Assembly (NCBI GenBank): GCA_030248295.1
Contig: JASANH010000239.1
Location: 1 to 64,000, forward strand
DNA: 64,000 bases
Origin: Mesodorylaimus sp. YZB2_4
Taxonomy: Eukaryota; Nematoda; Enoplea; Dorylaimida; Dorylaimidae
Direction of reading: 5' to 3'
The notes under the pieces were generated by a model that saw only the letters and a list, made by a program, of their open reading frames with translations, had not been told where the DNA came from and did no database searches. Positions 11,823-24,700 of this stretch are shown piece after piece (the first letter of the stretch is position 1; each line of letters opens with the position of its first letter). The position numbers and the translations under genes are program-made.

Positions 11823-14800
11823 ATGCGGTGTCCTGGGAAGTATTGTGGTATTCGAACAGAACCAGTGGCCAATAACAGCTTTTGTGGGGTGAGCATTGAT
11901 TTGTGAGGTGGTGTGTCGATCAGTCATTTCCTGTTTTCAGCCTTGCCCATGGGGATATCGGGTCAATCCTAACTCGTTTGTGTGCGACCCGTGTCGACAC
12001 GAGTTGGTGTGGCACGATTACATGTACTTGGCCTTTGTCACAGTCCTACCGGCTTTGATCCACTCGGTTTACCACGAAGTTACGACTGGTAAGGTCAGGT
12101 AAGACACCTGGTGGGCGGAAACTGAAACCGTATTTTACCAAAAGTATGTTGTGGTATAGATATTACTGTTAGACATGTTTTCACTGTAGCCGGGAAACTA
12201 GACAGGGATGTGGTGGTGAGGGCTGTAGAACTAGACAAGGACCAGTGACTTTTGGACCACAATACACAAACTAGAATTTCTCATTCTGCTGTGTTATCTT
12301 ATGTACATTTAGTCCAGTTTGAATTACCAGACTCCCTTGATATTTACGGACTTTATCTACGCTTATTTCTCACCTGTTAAAAAAATAGTGTTTGTAAGTT
12401 TAGAAAACCAGCGATTTGCCCTAGTGATTTCAGCTCGCCTCTACCAAGCTCTTGACGTCCCATGTACCTATGGCGGCATTAGTCTCACAGAGGGATAGAA
12501 ATACTGCGCATTCTTGCACAGCATATTGTAGTCCAAATGGTTTATACTCCAGAATAGTTTACATTACCGAGCTTCTGTATCATACTACGCATAACGAGCA
12601 TGTTTAGTGTGCCATCGCGGGTTGTCTACGCGCTGTAGTTTGTGTAATGTGACTAGAATATATATTGCAGTGTAATGTGCATCTGGAATATGGTCCATTC
12701 AGACTACAGTGTTCTGTGCAGGAATGTGCGGTTGTATTTCAATTCATCTCTGAGACTTATACCTGCCAAGCATAAGGCACCTGGGACGGACGTGAAGAGC
12801 TTGGTAGAGGCGGACTGGCGAACAATGAGACAGATTTCAGATGTTGTAACTTATATGCTTCACAATGTTTTCAACGGGTGAGAAATAAGCGGGAAGAAAT
12901 TAGGATAGATGGCACCCTGTAAGCGTTAGCTCTCAGCTTGTTTCATTTCTAGCACATCGAAATTATGGCCGATTTATTACGTGTTTGTGATCTTGGAAAC
13001 GGCCGTCTCTATTTTATTGTCCATTCTCATTTTACCACCCGTCGGCTCGTTTCAACTGTACGCGTGTGGTGTGCAGGAATTTTCGGATTGGTACCCCATG
13101 TTCAGCAACCCGACGTTGCATAGTCAGCAAACGTTGCATTGTTCCCAAGAAATAGTATATCCGTTGTAAGTTGCACTTCAGAGTGAGCTTGGAATTAGTG
13201 TTCCGCCGAGGATGACTTTTTTCGAGGTCGAGGTCGAGGTCGAGGCCTCGGCCGAACACTACTTGGAATGTGAGCTTTTCCTTGACTAGCTGCCTTTGGA
13301 AAGTGTATTTTGAGAAAACTGGTGATGGTCAGGGCCCAATTATAGTCGGTCGCCCTGGGGTCGAACGACAGGCGTGTGTACGCCAACTTTGCGGAGTTGC
13401 CTCTTTCGGCAAATTTTTCTTGGAATTATCAGCGATAACCCAAGTTGATGTCAGCTACTTTTTTTTGAGGAAACTGTGCTCTATTCAGCGAATATAATTT
13501 CTAGGCTTGATTTTTTGTTTTCAGTTCTTAAACAAGAATTTTTCGTAAATTTTCTCGATTCAAAAAGAAAAAATTTGTTATAAACTTAAAAAATGCAGTT
13601 TTAGCAAAACAATGACAGCCAGTCGATAGAGCATATTTTTCTCTACCAAATTGTCGCTGACATGAACCCTCGTCATCGCTGAAAATTTCGGGAAAAATTT
13701 GCCGAAAGAGGCGAAGGCGCAGAAACGCATTTCGGCAGGCGTGTGTGCACCCGATGATAATTTGGCCCTCGCGGTCCCGCCAAAGCTGTTACAAAGTTTT
13801 CTCTACTTAATCCGCCGAAGGTGCAATAGGCAGTGGCTCATGCCTAATTATCCTCACAATTTACGCAAAGCTGTCGAAATGCATTTTTGCGTCTTTGCCG
13901 TTTTTGGGAAGTTTTATTAGAATTTTCAGCGATGACGTGCGCTAAGATAATTTTAAAATGTAAAGAATTTTCTATCAGCCGGATGTCTTTCATTGCTTTT
14001 TCTAAATTTTTTTTTCTTGATTATAAAATCTTTGAAAAATTTGTGTGAAAAACTGAAAATCAAGCCTCCTACCTGATAAGACAGATTTTCCTCAGCAAAA
14101 TTTTCGCTGATTTTAAAACATGTCATCGCAGAGAATTTCGAAAAAATCGAAAAATTTGAGAAAGAGTTTTATCAACTGGATGTCTTTAGTTCCTTCTATT
14201 GGATTTCCACCAAAATTTTTTTCATTATTGTCTTAAATATACAAAACGGTTGTGAAAAACTGAAAATCAAGCCTTGAGTGGCATTTATGTGCTTGATAGA
14301 GAGCATTTTTCTCTACAAAAATGTCGCTGATTCCAATTCATGTTGTCGCTGAGATTATTGAGAAAAACAACCTGAAACGGAGATTATGCGAATTCGGTGC
14401 ACACATCCCTGGGATGAGAGCGACTATGATAGGGCCTTACATTCTCGATGTAGGTGGGTGAAATGTGCATAGAGGGGGGGAAGTGCCGGTGCCCGCAAGT
14501 AGTCCACAATACAGCGTATGGATCATATCGATGACTGCACCAAGTATGGGCAAGATCGGCTGGGTTAGAGGGGGAGGGGGAGGGAGAGGGTAGATTGCGT
14601 GTGAGACAGGTCAGGTTTGGGTCGAGTCGAGTGAGGGAGTTTTATGCCTGTTTACATACAGTACTGTGGGCTGGCTGGACAATTGGCCTGTGCTTTGAGG
14701 CCAGGTCTTGGTCGAGCCCAGATACAATTTGATCGCTTTTGCTCCCTTCCTGCTCGACCTGAGGTGGGGAGGGGGGTTTCGAGAGGAAGGGTTTAATGTC

Positions 14801-17800
14801 CTGGCCGGCCCAACAGGGGGTCACCCCCCCTTGTGCATACTTGGACTGCACTCCGCCATGCAGCACACTAATTCTGGTCCTAAATCGAAGTACGGCGGGG
14901 TCACTGATGTTGTGTTTGCTCGTTTCAGGTATTCCCTACCATTCATTTTCTACGCCATCTGGTTCCTGTTCTCGGTTTGTGTCAGGCCTTTAATAGGCTT
15001 GCGATTAAATGCTGAAGCAATTGGGGCGATTGGTCCATCTTTGTATTTTTGTCCATTAATCATTATCGTTCACGCTATTTGCGCTGGATTAATTTGTAAG
15101 TTCGCACTGCACGAGCACACGCTTACATTCGAAATTTGAGTTCCCGCGCAAAGCATCTTATAACATTTGGATCTGGCGGGACGGCACGATTCAGCGTGGG
15201 TGCGCGCTTGGTGTGAGGTAAAAATTAGGGGTGTGCGCCGCTCCCGCAAATGCGGGAGTTTCGCGGAACGGGAGTCTTTTTAATGCGGCGGGCGGGAGTG
15301 GGTGGGAAGGGGCAGACTCCAAAAATGGCGGGCGGGATCGGGAGTGAAGCAACAAGGGTGTGGGAGCGCTGTGGGTTCTGCCAAAAAGTTACACTCCCGC
15401 CACATTTGTGCTTTGTCTAGCTGTGCCGTTTGAAAATGCAAACTGCAGTCTCAAGTAAATCCAAGAAATGTTGACGATCTTTTATTTCTGAGAAGTAATG
15501 CTAATTTGCTTTTAAATGTCTTGATTTTGCGGCAGGTTGGTTTCTATGCCTTGAATTTCTTGTGAGTTTTATTTACTTGCCTGGTATTACACATGAAGAG
15601 AGAGAACCTGTGATTTTAATGGCTTTTGCTCTGCGGGTGGGCGGGAGCGGGCGGGACTGGGAGGGAAAGCCGCGGGCGGGAAGCGGGAGTGATTTTGGTG
15701 AGCCGCGGGCGGGATTGGGCGGAGCATACGACGCTCAGGCGGGCGTGGGCGGGAGCGGACCAAAAACCCACTCCCGACACACCCCTATTAAAAATACTGC
15801 AGAGGTAGAGGAAATAGAGAGTTCTGTTGAGGGTGATTGATTCCTTTTTCATCGAGTTATGCAAGTGCAATTGGAAGCATTGTCTGTATACACTGTAAAC
15901 TGTAAACCAAAAAAGGTGGGGAACCTTGATCGATTTCGTAATTAAAATGTCAGGTCTAACTTTATCCGTTGCCAAGCATTATACTGCGCACTCGAGAAAG
16001 AAACGCAAAGCAGACAAAAATTTTTTACCCGGGTGGGAATTGAACCCTTCCCCGCGCCCACGACCGGGGTCCTCATGATACATGATAGTGATATTTGAGT
16101 GCATGTGACATGTTGATGAAAACTCAAGCGCTAGTCGCGTCGCAGGGATGTTATGTGGGATCTGATCCTCAATCACTGTGATCTGTGCAGGATTTTGACC
16201 GCTTGTAGCAGCACTATAATTACTGTGATTACCCTCCTTCTCCTTTCCTATTGTTATAGTTCTGGTTTTTTTTTTGTTTCTAACATCACAAAAAATTTCA
16301 CAAAAAATCTTGTGGGATCTACTGTTAAGATTTCTGTAGTGTATGCATTTCTGTCCGGCAGTCGTGTTGGACAGAAATGCGCGCATAACCCCCGACAACA
16401 CATGTAGTGTACTGCAGCCCGTGCAGTTCCCGTGTTGGAGTTTATGCAAAGTTGTGAAGTTTTGTAATTGGGATTTAGTGGATCTGTATTTTAGATTACT
16501 CGTTCCCTTATCTGGTCGTGATTTTATCTTTGCTGATCAATGCACTGCTTTTGGCTAATTTCCCTGTACAGGTAAGAAATTTGTGATTTTGATCAGAAAA
16601 GCAGGTTGATGGGTGGAAGAAGTGCGAATGAGTATGAATGGACTGTACTTGGGATTAGTACGGCTGATAACAAAATGGTCAGTGATTATGCTAAGGTCAA
16701 GAATATCCTGGCTTGTGATGAGGGGTGATAAGGAGTTAGTTGGTAGCGACTGATAAGAGACCAGTGATAAGGGCTTAGAGTCTTGTTGCAGTGATGACAT
16801 GGTCTGTGATAAGGTAACACAAGTTACCGTGGGCTATGATTTGCCGTCAGAAATGACAGGGTAGAGGCTTGCTGATAAGAGCTGGTGCTGAATATCGTAA
16901 TCGTTGTACATATCGTAGCTAGATTTAGATCGGGCTCCATTTCAATGCCTACGCCAAAGTCTTGCTGATAAGATCCGATCCGGCGAAACCTCACATGATC
17001 TGGTCCAGTGGCGAGATAACATAAGCCATGTCAGCGTAGCTCTTATCACAGGACCAATGTGTTCATCTGATGCTCATCCTTCAGCACCAAACCTGTAATT
17101 TCTGATAGCTTATCAGTCACTGTTAATCTCAGACAGCCACGCTGCAACGTTTAGAATTAGCCAAAGGCACCTGTTCCCACCCTTGAACGTGTCACTTGTA
17201 TGGTCGAATCTGTTCACAGCAGGGTGCTGCTGTGTGTGGTTGTTCGTGAAAGTACTGCTGGGGACGCTGAAAAGATGAATTTAGGGGTTGGGACATCAAA
17301 TATCTTCGCAATTTATGGCCTTTACTACAGCTGGAGGCAGAGTGCAGGATAAAGTAGCCACGCAATGCTATTCTGTGTGATTGTAAGCGTGCGCAAACTC
17401 TATCAATTCTTTTGCATGCGTGCAATGCTTAGGAAATGACGCAGAAAGATAAATATAGTAGGGTGTGATCAGGTAAGTACAGTGGCTTCCCTGTTACTCC
17501 TGTGACAAAAGGCGCGAAATTTGAAATTCACTTTGATCCTGAAACATTGCCATCAAAATGTTTTTATCATTCAGATCGAGTACGAAAACAACTGGCACAG
17601 GAAAGGAAAAATTTGAAATTCGCGCGCTTTGTTATAGGTATTGTGGGAAAGCCGGAGTACCTGCCCGATTACACCTTCTAATTTTAGGAATGATTTTCTC
17701 TGAATTGTGCGCATGGAAAAAAGTGAACTTTGGAATTTGTGTACACTTTTAAGCATAGTATCCATGCTCGAATAACTGATGAATTCCAATGTGATCACTG

Positions 17801-18345
17801 CATTGCACTTCACCTCTAAGGAAAATGTGCAGTGTCGAATTGACATCAAAATACTAGAAAAAGAGTATGATATTTAGAATAGCACCCACATTTTAGTGGG
17901 AATAGCCGTGCAAGAAAGTCGAAATTCTTGACTGCAAAGGGGGGACCATTGGGAAAAATATTTTCGACTTCTTAAATGCTTGAGAGAGTGGTCCAAAAAG
18001 GGTGCTGAGTCTGAATATCATACTCTTTCTTCAATATTCCCACATCGATTCTAGGGTGCACTGCGGACTCGCTGTGTGTTTCAGTGACCTGTGCGTGTTT
18101 ACCTGATTTCGTTCTCATTGCAGACTGTTCGCGGTCTCATTTCGATTATGATGGATGAACCGAAGCAACTGTTCCTTCTGCTCGCTCTACTCTTCATCAA
18201 CGCACTTGGCGTTTTGTCGTTGTTCGGTTCGACGCCTGATATTCGACAGATTTGGGTGTTCATAGTAGTTCCAGCACCGGTTATATTCTATGTCATCACT
18301 GTACCATTTACTGATCCTGCAAAACTTACCGCTTCGAATCATTGA
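11823..18345 (+). CDS. JKAMP/JAMP: JNK1-associated ER membrane protein
   Basis: Exons 11823-11888, 11941-12098, 12953-13165, 14929-15095, 16495-16571 and 18124-18345 join in frame (903 nt, 300 aa, close to the ~310 aa of vertebrate JKAMP). The N-terminus has the family's Cys pairs (CPGKYCG, FCGPCPWGYRVNPNSF, CDPC). Several hydrophobic helices follow, with SDWYPMFSNP, LHCSQEIVYPLYS, a YYSFPYLVVILSLL helix and a C-terminus ending FTDPAKL. JKAMP is a multi-pass ER protein that recruits proteasomes and ERAD components for clearance of misfolded proteins. The 77-nt fifth exon is short and was located by matching the YYAFPY-type segment of the family and checking phase. Introns are full of repeats (palindrome family at 13.4-14.4 kb, SINE at 16.0 kb, family C MITE at 17.8 kb). 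Confidence 0.9.
13420..14390. repeat. Cluster of imperfect palindrome repeats in JKAMP intron 3
   Basis: Five cores of the type AAATTTTCGCTGAC...GTCGCTGAGAATTT, or their relatives in the other orientation, occur near 13425, 13655, 13920, 14100 and 14318. They are separated by GAGCACATTTTTCTCTAC and CTGAAAATCAAGCC words. They belong to the same family as the array at 30590-32345 and the copy at the start of the window. Confidence 0.75.
15220..15780. repeat. G-rich repeat with GCGGGAGCGGGCGGGA words in JKAMP intron 4
   Basis: Two blocks (15235-15400 and 15636-15785) are built from GCGGGAGTGGG and GGGCGGGACTGG words. They flank a normal AT-rich segment. One ends in CACTCCCGACACACCCCTATT and the other begins with AGGGGTGTGCGCCGCTCCCGC, so the outer ends are inverted relative to each other. 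This suggests one element of about 560 bp (15228-15786) with G-rich terminal inverted repeats. Confidence 0.55.
15950..16085 (-). mobile_element. tRNA-derived SINE, copy 1 (JKAMP intron 4)
   Basis: Read on the minus strand, the box B-like GGGTTCAATTCCCACCCGGGTAA is followed by the family tail containing CTCGAGTGCGC and ...TATAATGCTTGGC. The 5' tRNA-like half is degraded. Better copies are at 28.9, 33.3, 43.1, 53.7 and 63.0 kb. Confidence 0.6.
17790..18066. mobile_element. MITE family C, copy 1 (JKAMP intron 5)
   Basis: The left terminal repeat (GACATCAAAATACTAGAAAAAGAGTATGATATT form) is mirrored by the right one (GAATATCATACTCTTTCTTC, then CACATCGATTCTAGGGTGCA). The interior holds two opposed GTCGAAATT...GACTT words and GGGGGGACCATTGGGAAA. 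Copies 2 and 3 are at 24.35 and 44.5 kb. No coding capacity is seen. Confidence 0.75.
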
Positions 18346-18762
18346 TCTGACGAAAAGGCGGTTTCAGCACTATATTCTGTAATTGTGGTAATTGTGATGT
18401 TCGGATATGTTGTGAATATTTTGTACATGTGTATTTCATGTGATAAAAATTGATGTTTTTTTCGTGATTAAATGAATTTTGCAGATAACGAAACGAAGCG
18501 TTTTAAAATGCAGTAAAAACGCCTTAAGATTTCGTTGATATCTGAAACTTAATATTACCCTTTTCTGACCCTGTGCGCGGCTGGTGGGAGTTTCACTTCA
18601 TTATGTGTCCAATTTGCATGGGAGATGTGCAGAAAGGAAAGTCGGACAGTGACTTTCTTGAATAAGGAAGAAAATTATGGGTATTTAATAATAGAGTCGT
18701 ACGTCATGAAAAAATATTAGATTGCAATATAATTAGAATTTCTGTTGCTCGTTTCGAGGAAA

Positions 18763-21700
18763 ATGTCGAGTAGTACTTTGCCCTATTCGGGCGGTAGTAT
18801 TGGATCGATGTCGTCTCGGTCGTCGGTTCCACCATTGAATCCAACATCATCGACAATGTCAATGAGTTTTTCAGCATCGACAACGAATAACGAAATATCG
18901 GCCGAAAATTTTAAAGGTGTATTTTTAGAATCGTTATATCGAATATCTCAAGATGTTCATCCCGGATTCGCTATTCAACGCGGGGCGCTCGATCATGTAG
19001 AAGATTTAATCACAAGATTATTATCGGAAATATTAAATAAAAATCCGCATACAATAACCGAAGTGGATACTCATATTCAAATATGTTTCCCGCCACCTTT
19101 GAATTCGTGGACTGTACGTGAAGCGCACGAAACAATTTCAAAATCCCATCATAAAAAACCGAAAGAAAAATATTTGGAGAAATGTTCTTCAAAAATAATG
19201 CATATTTTAAAAGAAAAAACTGGATGGAAAAGCGATATTCATGTTATTACGTATGTGGTGGCCGTTTTGGAATATATTGCCGCTGATATTTTAAAAGTGA
19301 GTTTCAAATTTGAAATGGTATACTATTAATTCAGTTAAAAATTTAAAAAAAACGGTTAATAAGGACCAGGAATTTTAGATTAGATAAAAAAGAATAGAAA
19401 CGACCAAAGTTTTTGCCCTACTCAAAAAAATTGTGGTGGTGGGAAGGATTATGTGCAATCTTTGAAGTCGAAGTTTTTTTTAAGGTTAGCAATCTTTACG
19501 AAATAATTTTTGTATTTTCTTGCATTTTTTCAGTTATGTGGCAATTACGTCAAGAATATTCGCCATAATGAAATCGCATTGCAAGATCTGAAGGTGGCCA
19601 TGAGAGCGGATACGGTGAGTTGGGGCTTTCTGCTTACTGAATCACGTTCAGCTTACTCGAGGCAGCTGACCTTAGAAGGCTGACTTTTGAGTAATCGAGA
19701 AAAAAGTTGAGTAAACGTGTTCCGGCGTGACTAAGAAATTATATTTCCTAATATGGTGGGGGAATTTGTCAAAGTGGCAGTGTGTTACGTGGCGATATTG
19801 TGGCGTAGGGCACGGTTTCGCCGTAGCCTACGCCTCCCCTGGGTTTTTCAACCTGGTTGTTCCAGGAGCCCTTTTCCCGCAGGCAAGGGGGCTTGGTAGT
19901 TGACTCTATCTCGCCATCGACTAGGCTTCATCCAGGATGCGTGAGGCTGGAGCGCGTGCTAGTCCGTTACCCCCTTGGGGCAACAGTACCCAGATTGTGC
20001 CCCCCTGAGGGGACCTGCATTCGTGAGCATCCCGCCCCGTAAGGCCTCTGCTGGAGGGATACAGAGTGAGTCACCCACCGCCAGGCGTTCAAGGTACCTT
20101 CAAAAGATTCAAATACGAAATTGGCGGGAAAATTAATTCTCCCGCAATTTTTGAATTTGAATGCATGGACTGGATGGCAACTTATGACCAACTTCGCAGC
20201 ATCCGAAGCCTATGCCTTGGCCAGAGGCAAGGTATAAAATGTTCTGGGGCCTTGAAAGGGGGTTCAGGAAGCAAAAAACAAATTTGTTACCAATGCGTTA
20301 TAAACTTGTCTCATTAATGAGTCCATTCGACAGAGAAGGTCTCACGTTGGTTGTAGCGTCGCCAGGTTCTAGCAAGGGCACACGTTTCAAGTCAGGCAGT
20401 CTGGCTGGCACTGCAGTTCAGTCCTCTCTGATAATGTTGTTACAACTCCTTAAATATCGGTTATTCCACGCAAGCAAAACTCAATGAGAGGCGTTTCGCG
20501 CAAACCTCTCACTGCGCCCAGTCAAGCTTACCTCCCGACTGTCATAAGGTTCTTGCACCTGAGCATTAGTGCGCGCGGCAAATTTAAAAATATTTGACTA
20601 TCATGGAACTGACTCCTAAAGTTACATAGCAGCCATTCGCTGATTCTTCTTTACTTCGAGAATGTGACTTGTACTTTATAGCTTGACCCTGTATACTTGT
20701 ACACTTGGTTCAGACCAGGGTCAGGATTGCGCTGGGGCTCACCAAATTTTGGCTCATCGACAATAAGGGGGGGGGTGGGATTTCCTTGGCTTTCCCATAA
20801 TTTTTGGCTTGTCTACAGTAAAGGGGTGTCAGACCTGTTTTTCAAAATTTTAACATTACAAAATTGACAATTCGTCTAGCCTACAGGGGGGTTACGGGGG
20901 GGGCTACACCCTCAATTTCGGATGCTGACTCTTCGACGACTGGCTGGTTGGTGCTTTCTTGCTGCGGTACTGTGGTTAGTGTTTGCGCGCACAGGGGATA
21001 GTCGTGGGTAAGGGTTCGATTCCTGGCAAGTTCAAGATGTTTCGATGCGTGCTGGTCAGCAGACAACACAACTGGCTGCCCTAAGACTATTATGGATTGG
21101 GAAAATTATGGGTGTAACCAAGCCTGGCAGTCGTAGGAGGGAGGCGGCCGACCGAAGTCGGCGGGACAAAAACTCCGACTGGAGCAGGCAAGTCTTGCGA
21201 CTGTACCTACGGCTGAAACGTCAAGGGGTTGACGTCTCCCAGCCTGGGGAGAGTATCGATTACTCTCTCTCACTCGCCATGGCCTACCAGGCACGAGGGT
21301 TACATGGGTAGCCGATAATCCATCATGCAATTAGTCAATCGATATATCGATCAGTGCTGGCATTGTAGAAACGATTGAGTTATGGGTCGGCCGGATCAAA
21401 CTTTTGAATTCCCGCTAAAATGTCCTTCAATCCATCCCCTCCTGGCTAGGGTCCTTTTATCGATAACTCAATACCAACAAAATAAAGTACATCGTGGCGG
21501 AAGGCAAATAAACAGGTGCAATACACCATTGAGTCGGTCTATTCTGGCATCGTCTTCGTCCTTGCAGAGCAGCAGCGCGTTGTTGCAGGATCATAGAATT
21601 CGTCAGCCTGGCTAGGCGCTGACGATGCGCAGCTGTTGATCCGAGCTACAGTAAGACGTTGGATAAGTTAGTTTGAGTAAGTCATAAGGGATCGGGTGGC

Positions 21701-24700
21701 ATGTTTGGGTCCATCCTGTGATCAACAGGACGAGGGTAATCTTGTCTTGTCGAGGAAGGGGTGTGTCGTCGACTGCCCACCAGCACGTGCGTTGGGTGCG
21801 CCGCGTGGCGATCATATTAATTAATGTAATTATGTGCTTGTCAAAAATAGAATCTGTTTGCTAGGTATTGATGGATATGTTCTATCGGGACACGGACGAC
21901 GTTGTGCCATCGCCGTTATCCGATGATATTCTACGACGTAACATGACCAGCAGCGCTAGTCAAGCGGGCGCGGCGTCGTTGAATTATGAACAGACGGTGA
22001 AAGATCTGCTGCACGCCGAGCATCAATATTTGCGAGATTTGAATATTATCGTCAACGTTTATCGACGAGCTTTTTTGGATATTTCGCAATTGGATCAAGG
22101 CGACGTGGACGACGTGTTTGGTAATATCAAGGAGATCCACGAATTGACTGTGCGATTCATCGGATTGTTGGAAGATACGATGGAGATGACCAGGGAGTCG
22201 TGCGCACCCGCTGTCGGAAGTTGTTTCTTGGAGACTGCCGAGGTAAGCAAATTGGGGGGGGGGGGGTGGAAGATCCTAGTGTGATCGGTGGGCGTCTGGA
22301 GCTTGATCCTAGAACGTTCGGTGTGACTTTAAGCGATGCTAGTTTGAGCTTGCTGGCCACTGACGATCCGAGTTGGATCGCTGGGGTGCGGTGTGATCAG
22401 CGGCTCTTCAAGCAGGGCCATTCATATGTCCAGATATCTGAGCTATATCGCGCTGAGTATCAGCGATCCTTGCAGCGTCCTGCCTTTTTGCTGGGCAGTA
22501 TCGTGTTGTGTTGTGAGGCAGGGAATCGGAGATGCTGACGTTGTGGGGCAAGCGATCCAGCATCCTGAATTCAGCGCCTAGATCCGGATTCAGAGATTGT
22601 CCAAATCCAGCGTCCTGCATCATAGCTGGATCGCCGTGCTGATGGGGATCCTAGCAAGATCGCTGACCTAACTCACACCTGACAGGAGATCGTTTAAGGA
22701 CTGGGCGACCCTTATTTATGATTGCTCTGACGGTATCCGATCTTTGGCCTACATTTGGGAAATGTTATCTTCAGGGAGCTGAATACGAAGTGTACGAACG
22801 ATATGCTCAAGATATTTTGGACCCGGCACGGCAGACGATATTTTGGAACATACTTAATTCGAGTTTGGTCAGGGACGCGTTGAGTGTAAGTAGTGCCCAT
22901 GATGGTGGCTTGCTTTGAGCGTCCCAGGTTCGATCCCCAGTGACGGAAGTGTTTTTGTGAAAGTGTCAAACGTCGTTGACGATTAGATTTAGGACAGTCT
23001 GCTGGAAAATGCATGCCCTTACCCTCTGCTGTTGTGCCCAGCTACGGATGCATGACTCGCTCCTTCGGGAATAGGAGGAGGTCATAAGTTGCTGACAAAT
23101 TTTTAGTAGAAATGACTCACGAATGTTAGATGATCTAATTGAAATCAAGAAATGGTGTGGGAACAGAATGAAAAACATTTGCCCCTAGTGGGAATCGAAC
23201 CTGCGCCCTGTGGTTATTAGTCTAGGAAATTGACCATTATACCACCAGGGCCAGCTGCTGCAATGAATCACTCATTGTTAAGTGCGTTTTTTGACTTCTG
23301 GTTTTTTTAGGCCAAAGGGCCTGGATTTTTCTTATCAGTCAAGTATCTTCTTCCGAAATTATTGCCGATACCAATCGCTCATTGTCTTCAGTACTTTGAA
23401 TTTTTGAATGTAAGTTTGTGAATCGATTTTCGGTTTTTAATAAAAGTCGATAATCAATTATTCATAATCGATTCTTGGTTATTGTTAAAAATTTTGTTTT
23501 TTGCTGGGTTAGAAAAAATATTTTTAGGTTTATGAAGAAAATCTAATCTGATTTTTTTCTTCAATTAAAATTTTTTCATACAAAATCAGATTTTATCATG
23601 AACATCATCTGTTTCTTTTAAAAATTCTAGGTTCTTTAGAAAAATAACGATTATACTAGGAAAGCCGGTTTTTTTTATTTCGACTTGTTTTTTATGGATT
23701 CGATTGAAAATGAAATGATTTAGGCTCTGAAAAAATTGTCTCAAGATCCGAATGATCAAGAAGATTTACGTCAAACGGAAAGTTTGTTGTGCGTTTTGAA
23801 AAGTCGAATGGAACATGACTTTTATCCGGCTGCTAGAAAAAAATTATGCAGGTATGAGTGGGATTTTAAAAACGTAGTGAATCAAAATTCATGAAAAAAT
23901 ATTTTGGCCATGGATTTTTTGTTTGTAAATATGCGCAAATTTTAAATTTCATTCGTTTTCATGCGCGCAATGTTGAGAAAATGGCGCCTGAAGATTTCTG
24001 AGTGTTATTGGGTAGGTAGATTGGCTCCCCTGATATTCCTATGACAAAGCGCGCGAAATTTGAAATTCAATTCGGTTTGAAAAAATTGTTATAAAACTTT
24101 TAAGTTTTGCCGCATATCGAGTAATCATAGTTTTAAATAGAGGCATTGGAAAACTAAAATTTGAATTTCGCGCGCTATGTCATAGGAATTGTGGGACAGT
24201 TAGAGTACTTGTTTGATAACATCTTCTTTTTTAAAGCCATTTTCTCCTAATTGCGCGCATAAAAAGAGGGGAAATTTGGAATTTGCGTGTTTTTTTTTTA
24301 AGCATAGAATCCATGGTCGAAATATGTCTGATGAATTCCATTGTGGCCTTAAAGACGCAATACACCCTAGAATTGATGTCGGAATATTGAAAAAAGAATA
24401 TGATATTCGGATTCAGCACCCCTGTTTTAGTGGGGGTAGCCAAAATTATGGGCCTCCAGCTCCTGTGTTAAAAAAGTCGAAATTTTTTGATTGTCAAGGG
24501 GGGACCATTGGGAAATGAAAATTTCGACTTCTTCAAGAATTCAGATAGCGGTCCAAAATTGTGACACCCCGCAAAAACGTGGGTGCTAAATCTGAATATC
24601 ACATTCATTTTTCAGTATTCTTTTATCGATTCCATGATGTACTTGGTCTTTAATTGAATATTGTTGGTTTAGTTATATCACGCTTCGTTTGTCGCCTGTT

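Noticed and set aside
12675..12881. Protein-like open frame followed by GTGAGA in JKAMP intron 2
   Set aside because: JKAMP is complete without it. Part of it is an inverted copy of 12434-12460 (AAGAGCTTGGTAGAGG), so it is repeat sequence.
16183..16260. Hydrophobic stretch as exon 5 of JKAMP
   Set aside because: The phase is wrong and it does not match the YYAFPY segment. The 77-nt exon at 16495-16571 fits both phase and sequence.
23180..23256. Functional tRNA gene
   Set aside because: A and B boxes are present, but the T stem has two mismatches and no anticodon stem can be drawn. Similar headless copies occur elsewhere.
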